Origin: Cryptomeria japonica
Lineage: Eukaryota > Streptophyta > Pinopsida > Cupressales > Cupressaceae
Length of the DNA: 64,000 nt
NCBI RefSeq assembly: GCF_030272615.1
Contig: NC_081414.1
Span: forward strand, 332,989,427 to 333,053,426
Direction of reading: 5' to 3'
The notes under the pieces were generated by a model. The model was not told where the DNA came from. It ran no database searches and saw only the letters and a program-made list of their open reading frames with translations. Below, in pieces: positions 45,823-57,800 of this stretch; the first letter of the stretch is position 1, and each line of letters begins with the position of its first letter. A program made the position numbers and the translations under genes.

Positions 45823-46283
45823 CTATAGCATTGGGTGTCTATGATAAGTATGTTCACTTTGTGAATGCTGCACATACCTCGACCCTTGATGTATGCACCC
45901 TAGGATGCTTCACTCATTCCTTGTGTGTGATGTGTTTGTCTTTTGCAAAAGGGGTTGCGTTCCAGCTCTGGCCTTCAATTCCATGATGCTCTGCATCCGC
46001 TTTGCTACATTAAATAAAGGTTCTCACCTACTTATGTGCATTTGTGAAAGCAAGTTTTCCTTCATCTCTAACTGTCCTCTATCTAATTTCTGCTTACTAA
46101 CATTTCTTCCGTCAATCTTGGCAGTCTGTTCAAACCTATCATCTTCTGTCATTCTTATCGATCACTTGGCCTCTTTTTTGGATTTTTCCGGCCAATTCCT
46201 CGAGGGGGCATGCATATGTCATTGTTATTATCTAGGGCATTTTCATTATTGTTCTTGAAACAACACTTAAAATCGCATTGTCT
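45823..46283 (+). other. Terminal 3' region of E before the polypurine tract
   Basis: About 460 bp. No recognisable product; short plus frames look like chance. Confidence 0.5.
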
Positions 46284-46298
46284 CAAAGAGGGGCAAAA
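46284..46298 (+). other. Polypurine tract of element E
   Basis: CAAAGAGGGGCAAAA directly before the right LTR start TGTAGACATC. Confidence 0.88.
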
Positions 46299-47644
46299 TG
46301 TAGACATCTAAAAATGGTCAACGCTTGTGGAGTCATACTTTAACATTTGTGCATTGCCTTATTTTAGGGTTCTTGTGTTGCATTAACATTTCTTCTATGT
46401 TGTGCACTTGGTCTTTATCATTTGTGAGCATCGAGTCCTTCTTCTGCATTCCTCATTTTTCTCACTTTTGAATTAGGTCTTGTCGATAGCAATCTTCAGT
46501 CATGATTTTGGTCGATTTTATCTTGTCGCATCATGGTGTGTACTCATTTATCATCATTTTGGACATCGTCGATAGAATTAGGGTTTTGTCCTCTTGTGAA
46601 TCTTGTCATTTTGTGATCGATTCGTCATCGATCCTTGTCCTTTTCAATCATGTCAATTTGGATTGATTAGTCATTGTTCCTCATCAATTGGCACCTATCA
46701 ATTTGATCTCCTTGTCAATCTTGGTCAATTTTTCATTGATTTTTGTCAACCAATCTCAATCATTTATCAACATTGGTCCTTTGCCAATTAGAATCATGAT
46801 CGAACCTACATTAATTTCTTGTTGTCTTGACCTAATTCCTTGTCCTCTTATTTCTAGGGTTTTATGATTTGTTCATTTAATCCTTTTCTTCTTCTTTGTG
46901 GGTTAAATAAATCTATTTATTTAGTCCTAGGTCTCTTTCATGAATTAATTAATGGATGAAAACCTATTAATTAATTCACCTAATTTCTATTTCATCTTTT
47001 TCCTCAATTTTCTAATTTGCTAATTTCTCCTAATTCCTAATTTCTATTTCTCCTATTTTCTTTAATTTTTCTAATATTTCCCCTAATTTTATTCCATTAT
47101 TTTCTCCTATGTTTATGCTTCTACTTGCCATAATTTGTCATAATTTGTCATGCATTTTGCATAGCAACTTGTCATAATTTGTCATAATTTGTCATACTGC
47201 TTGCATAGCAAATTGTCATTTGTCATAATTTTGCCATTCTTGATTTGAATTTCCTTTCAAATCTCTTCATGCTAATCTTGTCCTCTCTCCAATTTGTCTA
47301 TAAATTGGATGATTTTCTTCAATGAAAGGGGGAATCAATCACATTTTCAATCAATCAACCATGCTTCTAGTATCCTTATGTTGCAATTTTCATCTTGTCA
47401 TCTTGCTTGCTTTCATACTTTGCTCTTGCACTTGTAGGTGAGATCCACAAATAAGATAATTTAAAGGAGAAAGAAGGACAATGGAGGTCAATTGAAAGAG
47501 ACATTGGTGATGATTTTTCATTTATTTTGAATGTCTTATTTTCAATTCTTCTATTGATTGTAATAGGATTTTATTTCATTGCAATTTAGCTTTGTGGTTA
47601 GCTAATATTTATTGCTTTGATGCATTCCATTTTTCCTAGTTACA
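46299..47644 (+). repeat. 3' LTR of element E
   Basis: 1346 bp partner of 29645-31011, ending TTCCTAGTTACA and followed by GTTAC. Confidence 0.95.
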
Positions 47645-48928
47645 GTTACCATCAAAGGAGAAGACAATATTTTTGATTTCTTGAATAAAGGGAATGGAAG
47701 AAAGGGAGGCATTCTTATATTCATCAATGAGAGAGGGGATGTTAAGAAGAAGATAAGATTGAGCTTCAACATCCAATCTGTTATCCCTTGTTAGCAATTC
47801 CAAAAAAAACCTTTTAGCTTCCTTTGTAATTTCCTCCTCCTTACTAATCTCCCCTTTATCCACCACGAGTTTGGTTACCCTGTTACCTACTTTATGCTTG
47901 ATAGTTGACATGTGGAGAAATCTTGTGTTCCTATCTCCTTCCTTAAGCCAGATGCATCTTGATCTCTGCTTCCAAAAGGATTCCTCTTTGGCAATGATAT
48001 CATGATATTTTTTTAGAGTCTCATTTTCATCAACTATGGATACAGTTCTGAAACCATCTTTCTGGATTTGAGTTTGTATTTATTTGAGGTCTTCTTGGAC
48101 TTTACTTTTGGCCTCAAAAATGTTCCTAAAGCTGGATTTATTTCAGATTCTTATGTTGTCCTTAACACTCTTAAGCTTCTTAACAACTCTATACATGGCA
48201 GTTCCCTCAACTTGAATGCTCCACTACTTCTGGATATTACTTTTGATGTCTGGGTGGAGGGTCCACATTTTTTCAAATCTAAAGGGGAATTTTCTCCTTC
48301 TGTTGATGGAGTCAGCAATAAAGGTGATGGGAAAATGATCTGAACCAATCCAAATGTGGGCCGACAGAGAACAATAATAATGACTAAACCAGTCATCGGA
48401 AATGAGGTTCCTATCAAGATGGACTTGGATTAGATCAGTACTAGTTCTCCTGTTAGTCCAAGTATAATTACATCCCTAAATTTCCAAGTCATTGAGGGCC
48501 TGAGAGTATTGAAGTCTCCCATAACCAGCCAGCTAAAATTCCTGAAGCTATCCCTAGCTTGAATAAGTTTTTTCCAGAAGGCATTTCTAGCCTTCACGGT
48601 GTTGGGAGCATAAATGTTGGTGAGGACCTATGAAGTACCATCTTTTAGGTGCTCAAATTTAATACAAGAGAAATTGTTGTCCTGAATGATAACATGGCCT
48701 TTAACAGAATTAAGATTCCAATGGTAGCTATACCTCCTGAAGCACCTTCAGAACTGCCACCATTGACATTTCCATTTTTGAAAAACTTCAATGATTCGAC
48801 TTTTTCTTTACTCATTTTGGTTTCCTGAATTAGAAATATATCAGGTTTACTATGCCTTATCATGTTCCTGATAATGTCATGCTTATGGGGGTTATTAAGT
48901 CACCTAATATTCCAAGATATAATCTTCA
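47645..48928 (-). pseudogene. L2 ORF2, N-terminal half: AP-type endonuclease
   Basis: Starts at 48928 (MKIISWNI), 3 bp after the ORF1 stop. Readable parts: DIFLIQETKMSKEKVESLKF (48645-48863), the SDH-containing end in the 48151-48417 region, and a linker to RT at 47645-47911 (LLLNIPSLIDEYKNASLSSI, then FSFDGN), where E is inserted. A deletion lies between the GDFN-like part and the RR..SYTW-like part (around 48490). Homologous to L1 over its length. Confidence 0.85.
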
Positions 48929-48931
48929 TAG

Positions 48932-50692
48932 TTACTTACCAATACCTAACTCCTTAAGATTCTTCTGGGTTCCATCTACAATATTCTTGCTAGCCTCCTT
49001 GATTTTGACTGTGTGATTAGAGGGACAGCCTGGGGAGGAAGAGGTATACCTGACGTCCACTTGAGCTATTCTGCTAGATTTCCTTAGAAGAGAAGTCAAG
49101 GGAGTAGTTCCTTTCTTATTCCTTTGCTTTGGTATTTTCCACTCAGCGTCTATCTTAGGAACCACTACCGAGTTGCTTAGGATTTTGGAAATTTCTTCTT
49201 CGTTTCCCCAGTTAGGGGTTTTGGAAGCATTTGAATCATTAAAGTCACTATTAGCTAATTTTGACCTCCAGTCTGAGTCCGAGAGGTTTAGGCCCAAAAT
49301 TGAATATTTTTGGGCTTCTTGAATTTCAAGACTAGGCATGAGCATAGAGGAATAGGTCTTTTCTTCTTGGGAGGCATGGATTTCTCCTTCCTCTAGTTGA
49401 TCATTGTCCTCTTGCAATTCATTTCCTTCACAAGTATCAGCCACCACTTCAACTATATCATTTGGGTATTTAGTCTGATCTTTCTGCTCCCTTAATTGAG
49501 AAGAAATCAGAAAGTTGGCAACAGTTAAATCATTTCTCAGAGATTCCTGGGTTGTAGGACTGGAGATAGAGACTAAGGGCACTTCCTTCTTCTCCCCCAA
49601 GGGATTAAAACAATTTGAGTTTTCTTCTTTACTTTCTGAGTTTTTAACTTGCCATACCATTTTTTTTGGTACCCTTTGGTTCTCAGAATGGGGCTTGGGC
49701 TACCTGGATTCTGCCTTGGGTTTGATGGGATATGACTTTGCCTAGTGCCCTACTTTTTTACAATGGAAGCAGGCAAAGGGAATAGATTCATATTCAATAT
49801 GTTGCTTCCATGTTCCCATCTTGGAAACTAAATCTATTTGTTCCCTCATATCTACATCATGGGCTATCCCTATGCAAAATCTAGCATGAGTGAGTCTCCT
49901 TTTTGAAGATATTACTGGGTCTATAGAAAGTAGTTCACCAAAAGAGTTTGCAATACCAGAGAAGATACTTTCTGCCCAATATTCCAAAGGCAAGCCTGGT
50001 AGCTTTACCCAAACTGGGACTTGTGTCAAGAGAGAGTCATTCATATTCAAATTCAGTTGCCATTTATGGAGAACCAAGGCTATCTTTCCTACCAACCAAG
50101 GACTTCCACAAAGAATCATGCGTTTATCTTCTTCGCAAGAGAAAGAAAAGGACAGAAGCCCTTTGGGTAAGGCCAAAATTTCAACATTACCCTTAAGGGC
50201 CCATTTTCATTTGACATAGGCCCTAACAAATTCAATATTAGGATGTTGTCCCATAAATTTGCCTACCAAGGAGTTCGACATACTGTTTATATTATGATCC
50301 AAAACCAGATCCGGGATAGAGCTAGCAAACTTACCACCTAAAGGGTCAGATATATTCTTGATAGGAGGAAGAGAGGATTTACCAATTGGTCTAGTTCCAA
50401 AGAGGGAAGACCATTTTTTTTATTCTTTTCTACTCTCCCTACAATCATCACGTGGGATAGGCCCTCCACTGGTCCCTTCCCCCAAGGGCCCAAAGGAACC
50501 CACTATCTTCTCTAGCAGAGTACCACTAGTGTGTTGAATAGCAGCAACTTTCAGATAGTCTGGAGGCTTATCCTTCTCTCCTATGGGACCAGCTACAATT
50601 TGGCCACTCCCATAATTGGAACTAGAGTTTCCGCCTTGCAGAGAATTTGAATTTTGAATTCCCCCATTGCCACTTACTACTCCTTCCCCCAT
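48932..50692 (-). pseudogene. L2 ORF1: RNA-binding gag-like protein
   Basis: 586 codons in one frame, MGEGVVSGNGG to ELGIGK, with stops at about 50420, 50210, 49742 and 49700. Same layout as L1 ORF1: DUF4283-type domain with LPKGLLSFSFSCEED and VWVKLPGLPLEYW, knuckle start CFHCKKVGH (a stop follows the His), then an acidic region (DNDQLEEGEIHASQEEK) and a basic tail. Start is 14 bp from the inferred 5' end. Confidence 0.85.
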
Positions 50693-50705
50693 TGTCAGAT
50701 AGATG

Positions 50706-50833
50706 ACTCAAGAGCTTGTTACTTGTTATGGTTTATTATTTATTGATTATTGATTTACTAACCATACATGTAATGATTTAATTGAAGTGTTGTGCCTGCA
50801 ACTATCAGACCTTATTTCACTTTTTCACACACA
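50706..50833 (+). repeat. Element H 5' LTR, last part
   Basis: Ends TTTTTCACACACA (CA at 50833), four bases before the primer site. With 12502-13196 and 19701-20091 it gives a LTR of about 1.2 kb. Confidence 0.6.
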
Positions 50834-50837
50834 TTTC

Positions 50838-50855
50838 TGGCACCCACCGTGGGGC
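50838..50855 (+). other. Primer-binding site of element H
   Basis: TGGCACCCACCGTGGGGC, one base from TGGCGCCCACCGTGGGGC, the leader start I associate with plant Tat/Ogre gypsy elements. Confidence 0.75.
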
Positions 50856-51498
50856 AGAAGACTACTTTTTTTTTGGCCTCCAAGACTAACTTTTTATTTT
50901 TATTTTATTTTTCAGATTTTTGACTTTTCGGATTTTCGTCCATACAATTCCTGCATAATATCATATGACATTTCCCATATGTCAGAATTACAAACTACAG
51001 GTGTCGTATGATCTAGTATAGTTTATCGTACAACCTAGTAAGAATTGTTGTATGATTCTGTATTTTCTTGGTCAAAAAGCAAATTTCTTTCCTCAAATTT
51101 CTCATTCAATTTTGATTATACTGACAACTGACCCTGGCTGTTTATCTGTCTATCTAAGAATTTTCACAGCCTAATCATCTATTTGCAGAATGCTTGTCGA
51201 AGAATATGCTTGATGTACAAAGACAATATGACTATCGATTCGTTGTCTTTGTAGGTTGCTTGAGAAGAATCGACCAAACATTGTGTATTCTTTAAATTCA
51301 TTTTTAGGCACCTAAATTTCTATTTGGTTAAAGAGAAAATCTGTATTTTGTGTTTTAAGTAAATTCTGAGAGGTAGGAGAGTATGCTCTTGTCTTTATAG
51401 ACAATCAGAAATCTAGACCCTTGAGGCATGTTGTTCTCAATTTCTGATTACTTTGTTTTCTCTACTAGAATTTTCAAACCTCTTTCGCTTATGGAAAG
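50856..51498 (+). other. Leader of element H
   Basis: About 640 bp without coding potential. It has repeated CATATGTC, GTCGTATGA and TATCGTACAA words also seen at 61210-61350 ahead of the gag. L3 was inserted at its end. Confidence 0.5.
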
Positions 51499-51524
51499 AA
51501 ACAACATGAAACAAGGAGCAAGGA

Positions 51525-51932
51525 ATGTGCAAGGAAATGGTTATTGTCCCTATTGGAATTCAAACTAATCATAAAGCTGAAGCTATGGCAGCTCTCCAAG
51601 CTATCCTCCTAGCTAAAAAATGGAATTGTCCACACCTATGGATTGAAGGGGACTCAAACAATATTATAAATTGTCTTAAGGGGGTCTCAAAACCTTCATG
51701 GTCAATCAACAACATAATCATCTATGCTAGAGACCTTATTAGCACCTTTAAAAAAAGCTACATTTCCCACATTTACCCGGAGGCCAATGGCTTTCTTGAT
51801 TGGGTTTCCAATGTGGCAGCTAACAAGGAAGCAATTACCATGTGTATGGGAGAACAAGGACTCCCCAAAGATGTCAAGCAAATCATTTGCTATGATTGTT
51901 ATAGAAGTACTCCTAAAATACTTGATGGATAG
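51525..51932 (+). pseudogene. L3 ORF2 remnant: RNase H C-terminal part
   Basis: 135 codons open, with IGIQTNHKAEAMAALQAILL, LWIEGDSNNIINCLKG and a C-terminal VSNVAANKEAITMCMGEQGL, ending KILDG. Lacks the first catalytic part of RNase H because of truncation. The L2 copy reads on 9 codons past the stop seen here. 178 bp separate it from ORF3. Confidence 0.85.
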
Positions 51933-52110
51933 GATAATTATGAAAAGAACTGACTTGAGTACTTTGAGTCATTATAATAATGAGAGACTAATTCATGATA
52001 TTACTAATGCCATAAGTTCCCATGCTTTCTGGGTGACTTTGATAGTTCTGAAAAGATCACCGGCTAATCTGCTCTACAAGTTTCAAAATTTGGTGTTGAA
52101 CAACAACAAT

Positions 52111-53820
52111 ATGGGTGGTAACAGGAGGCGATATGAACCAAGTAGCTGTAAAGAATGGAAACAGAAGGAGGAGGTTTGGGGTATTCTGTAGAAGGGTGGC
52201 TTCTCTAAATTCATGGAGAGACTCCACGGTCGAGACAACATGGTCACTAGTTGTTTCTGTAAAAATTGGAAAATAGGCATGCTGAAAATGGGAGACCAAA
52301 CTGTAGAAATCGGTGAAGATTTAATTGCTCAAGCTATGGGCCTCACAAGAGAAGGGTGCAACTTCTACAGAGATAGGAAAGTCAGTAGGGAAGCTATTGA
52401 AAGATACCTAGATACTGAGAAAGAGAAAAAATGATTGGTAAAGTTGAGCAAAACCTACTACCTGCCCAGGGCTTTTGCCAAACCTTGGCGGGAAGTCCTC
52501 TTTGTTTTAATGCAATACATCACTCTAGATAGTAGGTTCACTAAAGTTTATGGTTATCACTTTGTTCTACTAAATCACTTTAGGCACAATGATAAGGTTA
52601 ACTTCCCTTCTTTTCTACTCTGTTCGATGAATGCGTCCCTCAAGGCCTACAAAGAGAACCCATGGGGTGATACGACCATGCATCAAGGCCTTATGGTACT
52701 AATCTATGACCATCTTAAGGCCAACCAAATTGCTTGGATGCAGCCCTCTACAAATTCTGAGGATGAGGGGTCTAACCCTACCTTCTCTGAGGAAGAGGAG
52801 TCTAAAAGTGACCCTTCGACTGATACTAAGGATAGCATGGATGTCTCGGATTATGAAAGTAGGAAGAAGAGGAAATACATCAAAACCAGACCCTCATCCT
52901 CTAAGGGCAAAAAGCCTAAAGGTAGACCCCTGATTAGCATTTCTTCAGAAGAGGAGACCTCAGATGACTCTGAGGAGGAGAACCCTCAAGGGCTGCTAAA
53001 GAAGAAGACAAAAGCTCACACCCAGACTAGGAAAATGCACAAGAAGAAAGAGGAGACTGTTAAGGAACTAGAAGCCCACAAGCAGGTAAGGGCCTTGGAA
53101 GATGATCAAAACCTAGAAAAGGAGACCATGGAAGAGGCTCTTAGGGCTATTGACATAACTACCATCCAGCACACCCCTAAAGAGGAAAAGGCAACCCCTG
53201 GAAAAGTTGACCCCCCTTCTAACCCTCCCCTCAAGGGTTTGCAAGGTTTCATGGAAACCATGGAGTGGCTTATCAATGGTTACAAGAAAGTTGTGGACGA
53301 AAATAAAAAACTCTGCAATAGAATCTTGATCTTGGAAACCATCAATACAGGGGAAGGGAAGACCATGGCCAACTACATAGAGGACCTGAAAAGCACCATT
53401 GCCAAAGCCGAAGACATAAGAGATGCTTTCAACCCCGAGTTTGAAAAAATTGAGAAGGATTTTCTAGAAAGAAAGAATCTTGCTGACACTAACGACCACA
53501 CTCTCACAGAAATTGTTAGCAAAATTGGTAAAATTGAGGAGTGTCTGAAGAACATTGTTGAACAAAGCCTTAGCATCCTGAAGATTTCAGCCAACAACAC
53601 CAACACTCTCATTAGCAAATTGGATGATGAAAAGGAAATCGTGGACATTGACCTGGAAACAAAAGGAACAAGGGAAGCTCAAGGCCCCAGAACCCGCACC
53701 CAAGGCAAAAAGAAGGACAAAAAACCTAACAAGGATCTGGAAGACCTTAAAGCTATCAGGGCCACTTATGACGAGCTGGTGATAAAGGGGGAGGACTTGT
53801 TGAAGAAAATTTATGTGTAG
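52111..53820 (+). pseudogene. L3 ORF3: best-preserved copy, 569 codons with two stops
   Basis: Starts MGGNRRRYEPSSCKEWK and has in-frame stops at 52189 (TAG where L2 has CAG) and 52432 (TGA); from 52435 it is open for 461 codons to 53820. Parts: N-terminal segment to GFxxFMERLHG; LTREGCNFYRDRKVSREAIE; domain core FAKPWREVLFVLMQYITLD, VYGYHFVLLNHFRH, FPSFLLCSMNASLKAY, MHQGLMVLIYDHLKAN; acidic/Ser linker (SEEEESKSDPSTD); Lys-rich stretch; and a coiled-coil C-terminus (FNPEFEKIEKDFLERKNLAD). No catalytic motif or membrane segment. Function unknown; perhaps an RNP partner or a chromatin/host interaction protein (speculation). Confidence 0.82.
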
Positions 53821-54005
53821 CGCCTTCTTAGTTTCTTTGTTGTTGTTAGTTTTGTTGTCCTTTCGGTTCACTAGCTTTTTGCATGTCTTTTTGTATGCGA
53901 TTCTTAAGCACTGATCTTTTTGGTGTCTTATCTTAATATCCTTTGTTAAAGGTTTCGGGTCTTGAAAACCTACTTTTTTTAATTAATCAAAACAACATGA
54001 AACAA

Positions 54006-54779
54006 AAACTAAAGACAACATTTAACAACATTTATACAAAAACCTTCTTCACTTCAAGCTTAAACTTAAGCTTAGGTGGGTATACCTCTTAAATCACTTT
54101 ATTGAATTGAAAATTTACAGGAGATCAGTGTCAACTCCTATAAACTATACACCTTTAAACATAATTGGACGTAAATGAAAGACTTGTAATCATTTTCATT
54201 GATCATCAAGAAAATGATGAACCTTAACAAGCTATACCAATGCCTTATTCGAGCTTCAGAGTCACTCAGAATTGGGAAAGAAATGATAGAAAATATTTCA
54301 CACACATGCCATCACATATATTTAACCAAATCTACATATGTCTAACATATACAAACTCTCATTATGTGTTAAATCCAGTCATCGAATTCAAATAATAATC
54401 ACTGATTACCAACGAAAAGGGTTTAAGTATGTCTAATTTCCCTCCTTGAGGGAACAACCTAAACTCATTCTCGTCAATTGCCTTGCAAATCATTCAATTA
54501 AATAATCCTAAATCATTTAATCAAAATGGTAGCCAATTAGAAAGACATGAAGACAACAAGAATTAAGACTTAAATTGCTCCAATATGTATATTAATACTT
54601 TCCATCAAATTCTATACAACTCAAGAATGATTTTCCAAAGACCAGACAAATCCTAAATATATTTTACCAGAGTTTTCTTACATAATTCTTGTGATGATTT
54701 TCTAAATATTCCTAGTATCCATTTATAAAGATATGGATGCAACAAGCTTCAGACTTTCCTAGAAAATTTGTTATAACCA
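54006..54779 (-). repeat. Probable 3' LTR of element G
   Basis: On the minus strand it begins TGGTTATAACAAATTTTCTA right after a purine tract, and ends around 54077 or lower. A minus-strand AATAAAG lies at about 54096-54102, fitting a polyadenylation signal. The inverted repeat AAGCTTAA-AC-TTAAGCTT sits near 54057-54074. The low-coordinate limit is uncertain and no partner LTR is visible. Confidence 0.4.
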
Positions 54780-54800
54780 TAATTCCCCCTCAAAAGAGGG
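54780..54800 (-). other. Polypurine-like tract of element G
   Basis: Minus strand CTCTTTTGAGGGGGAATTA, between the end of the G ORF and the probable LTR. Confidence 0.5.
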
Positions 54801-54849
54801 TTACAATTCTTACTAAAGGAAATAAGAGGAAAACCAATTAGTTAACCAA

Positions 54850-57800
54850 CTGGATAAAGGCCAAAAAACCTCTCAGTATTCACAGGTTGAGTGCCAGGTG
54901 TATTTGATTCCTCAAAAATATGATTAGCCTAAACCAAATAGTTATAAGAGCTAATCACTTCCAACTTTCTTGAGTTTTGTTACAATGTTGCATCATCAAT
55001 TGACTATTCTTAAGCCTCTGCTTCTTGCATCACATATTTATCTTTCCATTCTTTGAACACACCATCACTAGGCCAAGAGAAGCTAAAAACTTTCTTCTTC
55101 AACTTATTCAATCTTTTCCATGTATTCCTTAACTACTTAACTTCAGTTTCAAGAAAACCATAGTGTGATTTTATCTTTTCAATTTCCTCAATTGTTCGAA
55201 TGAATAAACATGTATCATTGAATTGATGACATCATTTATCTGTTGAGATAATTTGTGGACTAACTCTCCAAGCCATACTTCTTCATCTTTTACCTTGCTA
55301 GCGCTAACAAAACCTCCAAGAAATAATTCAAACTTCTGGACAACATACTCTTTTCTATACAAGTTTGCTTTTCTTTCTAAACCAACTCTTCCCTTTGCCA
55401 ACCTAGACATACCTTTTACCAACTCACAAGTGGATTTAATAGTGGCATCAGCATCTAGTTCTTCATGGGATGAGCACATAAGTTCCAAATACACCTCCCT
55501 AGCCATCCATTTATTCAAAATTGTCTCTAGAATAGCCTTGTCCTCCTTTAAAGCGGTCAACATGCTCAAAACTCTCTTCATATATATATACACAATAGAA
55601 GCCCTGACTGTGTCAGCAAACTTCAAAATTGTGCCCCTGATCTTTTCCTCATATTTACTTGCAAACATGGCCTAAGCCTACTTCAATTTTTCCATTTCAT
55701 TTTGGATAGTCTCAGTAGATTGGAAACCGGGAGTCATAGGGGAAAGGGGAAACTCAATGATTGGAATAGTAGATGGAGGTTTGGCTGGTGAGGAGGAAAT
55801 CATCAAGGTAGATGATTCACATTTCTAATGTTGCCTTGCTATTTGATTCTTCAATTTTGCAATTGTACTATCCTTTTGAGCTATTTCAATTTTAGCCTTA
55901 TTATAGGCTTTTAGGATTAACTCCAACTTTACCTGGAGATCAACCTTTTCCTTGGCCTCTTTACTAGCTACAACCATATTGAGTTTTGCAAATTCCAAAA
56001 TTGTACTAGTAGCCTCCACCACCCCTGTATCCTTAACTCTCTTCACAATGATGCCTCCATAATAGTTGGCTTCTAAGGATTCTTTCCTCTTTTTGCTCTT
56101 CTCCCTTCTTAATGAAGGCAACATGATCATTACTATAGGTCACTCCCTCCAGGGGCTTTGTTTCCTTCCTTACTGCTTCAAGAATTAATACATCTGCTAT
56201 GTCCCATTCAGGGAGAATCAAAACTCTAGCTTCTGCAATCATCTTCCTTCCTTGCCCTAGGGTAATGATCTCAAATTCTGTCAACATTTCTTGCTTTGCA
56301 TCTGCCTCAACTGTGGATGTATCTTTGTGAGGACATTCATTTCTCCTCTTCTCACATCTTGCCTTGAATTTCTCTATATATTTTCTCCAAACAAACTGCA
56401 AAAAGGATCCTATTTTGACAAAACTATCATCTGCCAAAAACTCCTCACTGGCTTGCTTAATGGCGGGTTCTTTACCTCTAAATTGCTCCACAGCCATGTC
56501 CATTAGGGCACTTGATGTTTCCTCTGACATTCCTTCTTGCAACTCTTCATATGTGTAAGCAATTTCCTCAAGACTTCCTAATTGCAATAGTTGCTCTGCT
56601 ACTACTTGCTCATCTCCTACATGTATTAGGGATTGGGAAGGAGAATAAAAAAGCTCACTTGTCTGCACTTCCTTCCCTACCCTCTTCCTTTTAGGGGAAT
56701 CTTGGACCTCAACCACATCTTCTATTACCCTTTTTCCTTTTGAAGTAGAAGGCTCATCTCTTATTGGCATTAGTACACTATATGTTGACCTTTTATGCAT
56801 TACATATTCACCTGAGGGAATCACCTTGGCATAGGCAAGCTTGGCTAAAACCAGTTTAGCCTTTTCAGGATTATCTTTCATCACAACCTCCTTCTTCTCC
56901 TTCATGGTTTGCATTAAATCCTCAAAATAAACTACCAAAAACCTGATCTTTTCTTGAAAAGGATGAAAACTAACCAAGGGATCATAACTGCTGTCAAAAT
57001 GGTGAATGAAGCCCAAATTTTTCTTGAAGGATAACCATTTTTCCTTCCTAACTTCTTGCTCATCTAAATTTAACTCATTCCTTATTAAATCCTTAGTGAA
57101 ATGAAACTAGAGGGCCTTACCTACACATTTGGCCCTCTTCTTATACATGTTGTTAAAGAAATCCTCTCGATTACCAAACCTCGCCACTGCAGTTGATAAC
57201 CTATATGGCTGAAAGAAATCATCAAAATGTGTCCAACCACCCTTGGTGATTACAAACTGATGTGCTAGGGTAACAATTGGGAAAATTGTTCCCCTTCCCT
57301 TATTAGTCAATTATGCTTCCTGCAGGCCTCCAATTTGTCTCAGGACCTCAGTAATTCCTATCTTCAAAGGGACTTGATAGGGAAGAAGATATGGAGTTCC
57401 TCTAAAACCATAAACTCTGAACATAGTGGAGAGTGGGTACAAATATATATCACCCTAGTTGTGTACAATTTTGATTTCTTCAACAAATTCATTAGGCCTA
57501 AGGAATTCCAGGAGAGCTTTAGGAATCCTAGGGTTTTGTGGGCACAAAAGGATTCTAAGCCTAGATGCAAAACATCTATCAAAATTTAAGTAACTTGCAT
57601 CTTCTCTATCCTAAGACAAAATTGTGCTCCATAACTGGATAGGCATCTCCTATCCATCCATTTCCTTGAGCAAATCCATTTCACTGGCAAAATATTCAGC
57701 ACCTTTGAATAAAAACATGTGCATGAGGAGAGAATACCATCCAAAAGGTCTATCCACCTTAGCATTCTTTATCCCTATCAGTCCTTCATGAATGGCATCA

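Larger units (their letters stand above)
29645..47644 (+). mobile_element. Element E: non-autonomous LTR retrotransposon with nested LINE L1
   Basis: LTRs 29645-31011 and 46299-47644, perfect 5-bp duplication GTTAC (29640-29644, 47645-47649), polypurine tract at the right. Without L1 it is about 10 kb. It contains a 2.2-kb leader with tandem repeats, one Q/P/H-rich ORF, and a 3' region with tandem repeats and an antisense ORF, but no protease, RT, RNase H or integrase. A leader block shared with the Tat-like gag region (60220-60310) suggests Tat/Ogre-like enzymes act on it. Confidence 0.9.
20092..50705 (-). mobile_element. L2: full-length L1-type LINE, interrupted by E and by a solo LTR
   Basis: Three minus-strand pieces, 50705-47645, 29644-26605 and 21944-20092, are collinear with L1. 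Without the two insertions and their duplications they total about 7.94 kb, almost the size of L1 (7.96 kb). Content: ORF1, endonuclease, RT, zinc-ribbon region, RNase H and ORF3. The 3' end reads CCTATTTTTTTAATTTATCA. Its own target duplication is not clear; AGTCGCTTTGTTC at the left and AAGAGCTTGTTAC at the right are only loosely alike. It lies in the H 5' LTR. Confidence 0.88.
51515..53989 (+). mobile_element. L3: 5'-truncated LINE with 16-bp target duplication
   Basis: Flanked by AAACAACATGAAACAA at 51499-51514 and 53990-54005, identical over 16 bp. Contains only the end of RNase H and ORF3. The 3' end is CCTACTTTTTTTAATTAATC. Truncation and long duplication are classic for target-primed reverse transcription. 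The perfect duplication suggests it is one of the younger insertions. Confidence 0.93.

Noticed and set aside
20040-50760. Clear long target duplication for L2
   Set aside because: Only loosely similar 13-mers found at the two ends; left as unresolved.
53373-53648. Minus ORF inside L3
   Set aside because: Antisense of the ORF3 coiled-coil region; the same shadow appears in L2 at 20435-20698.
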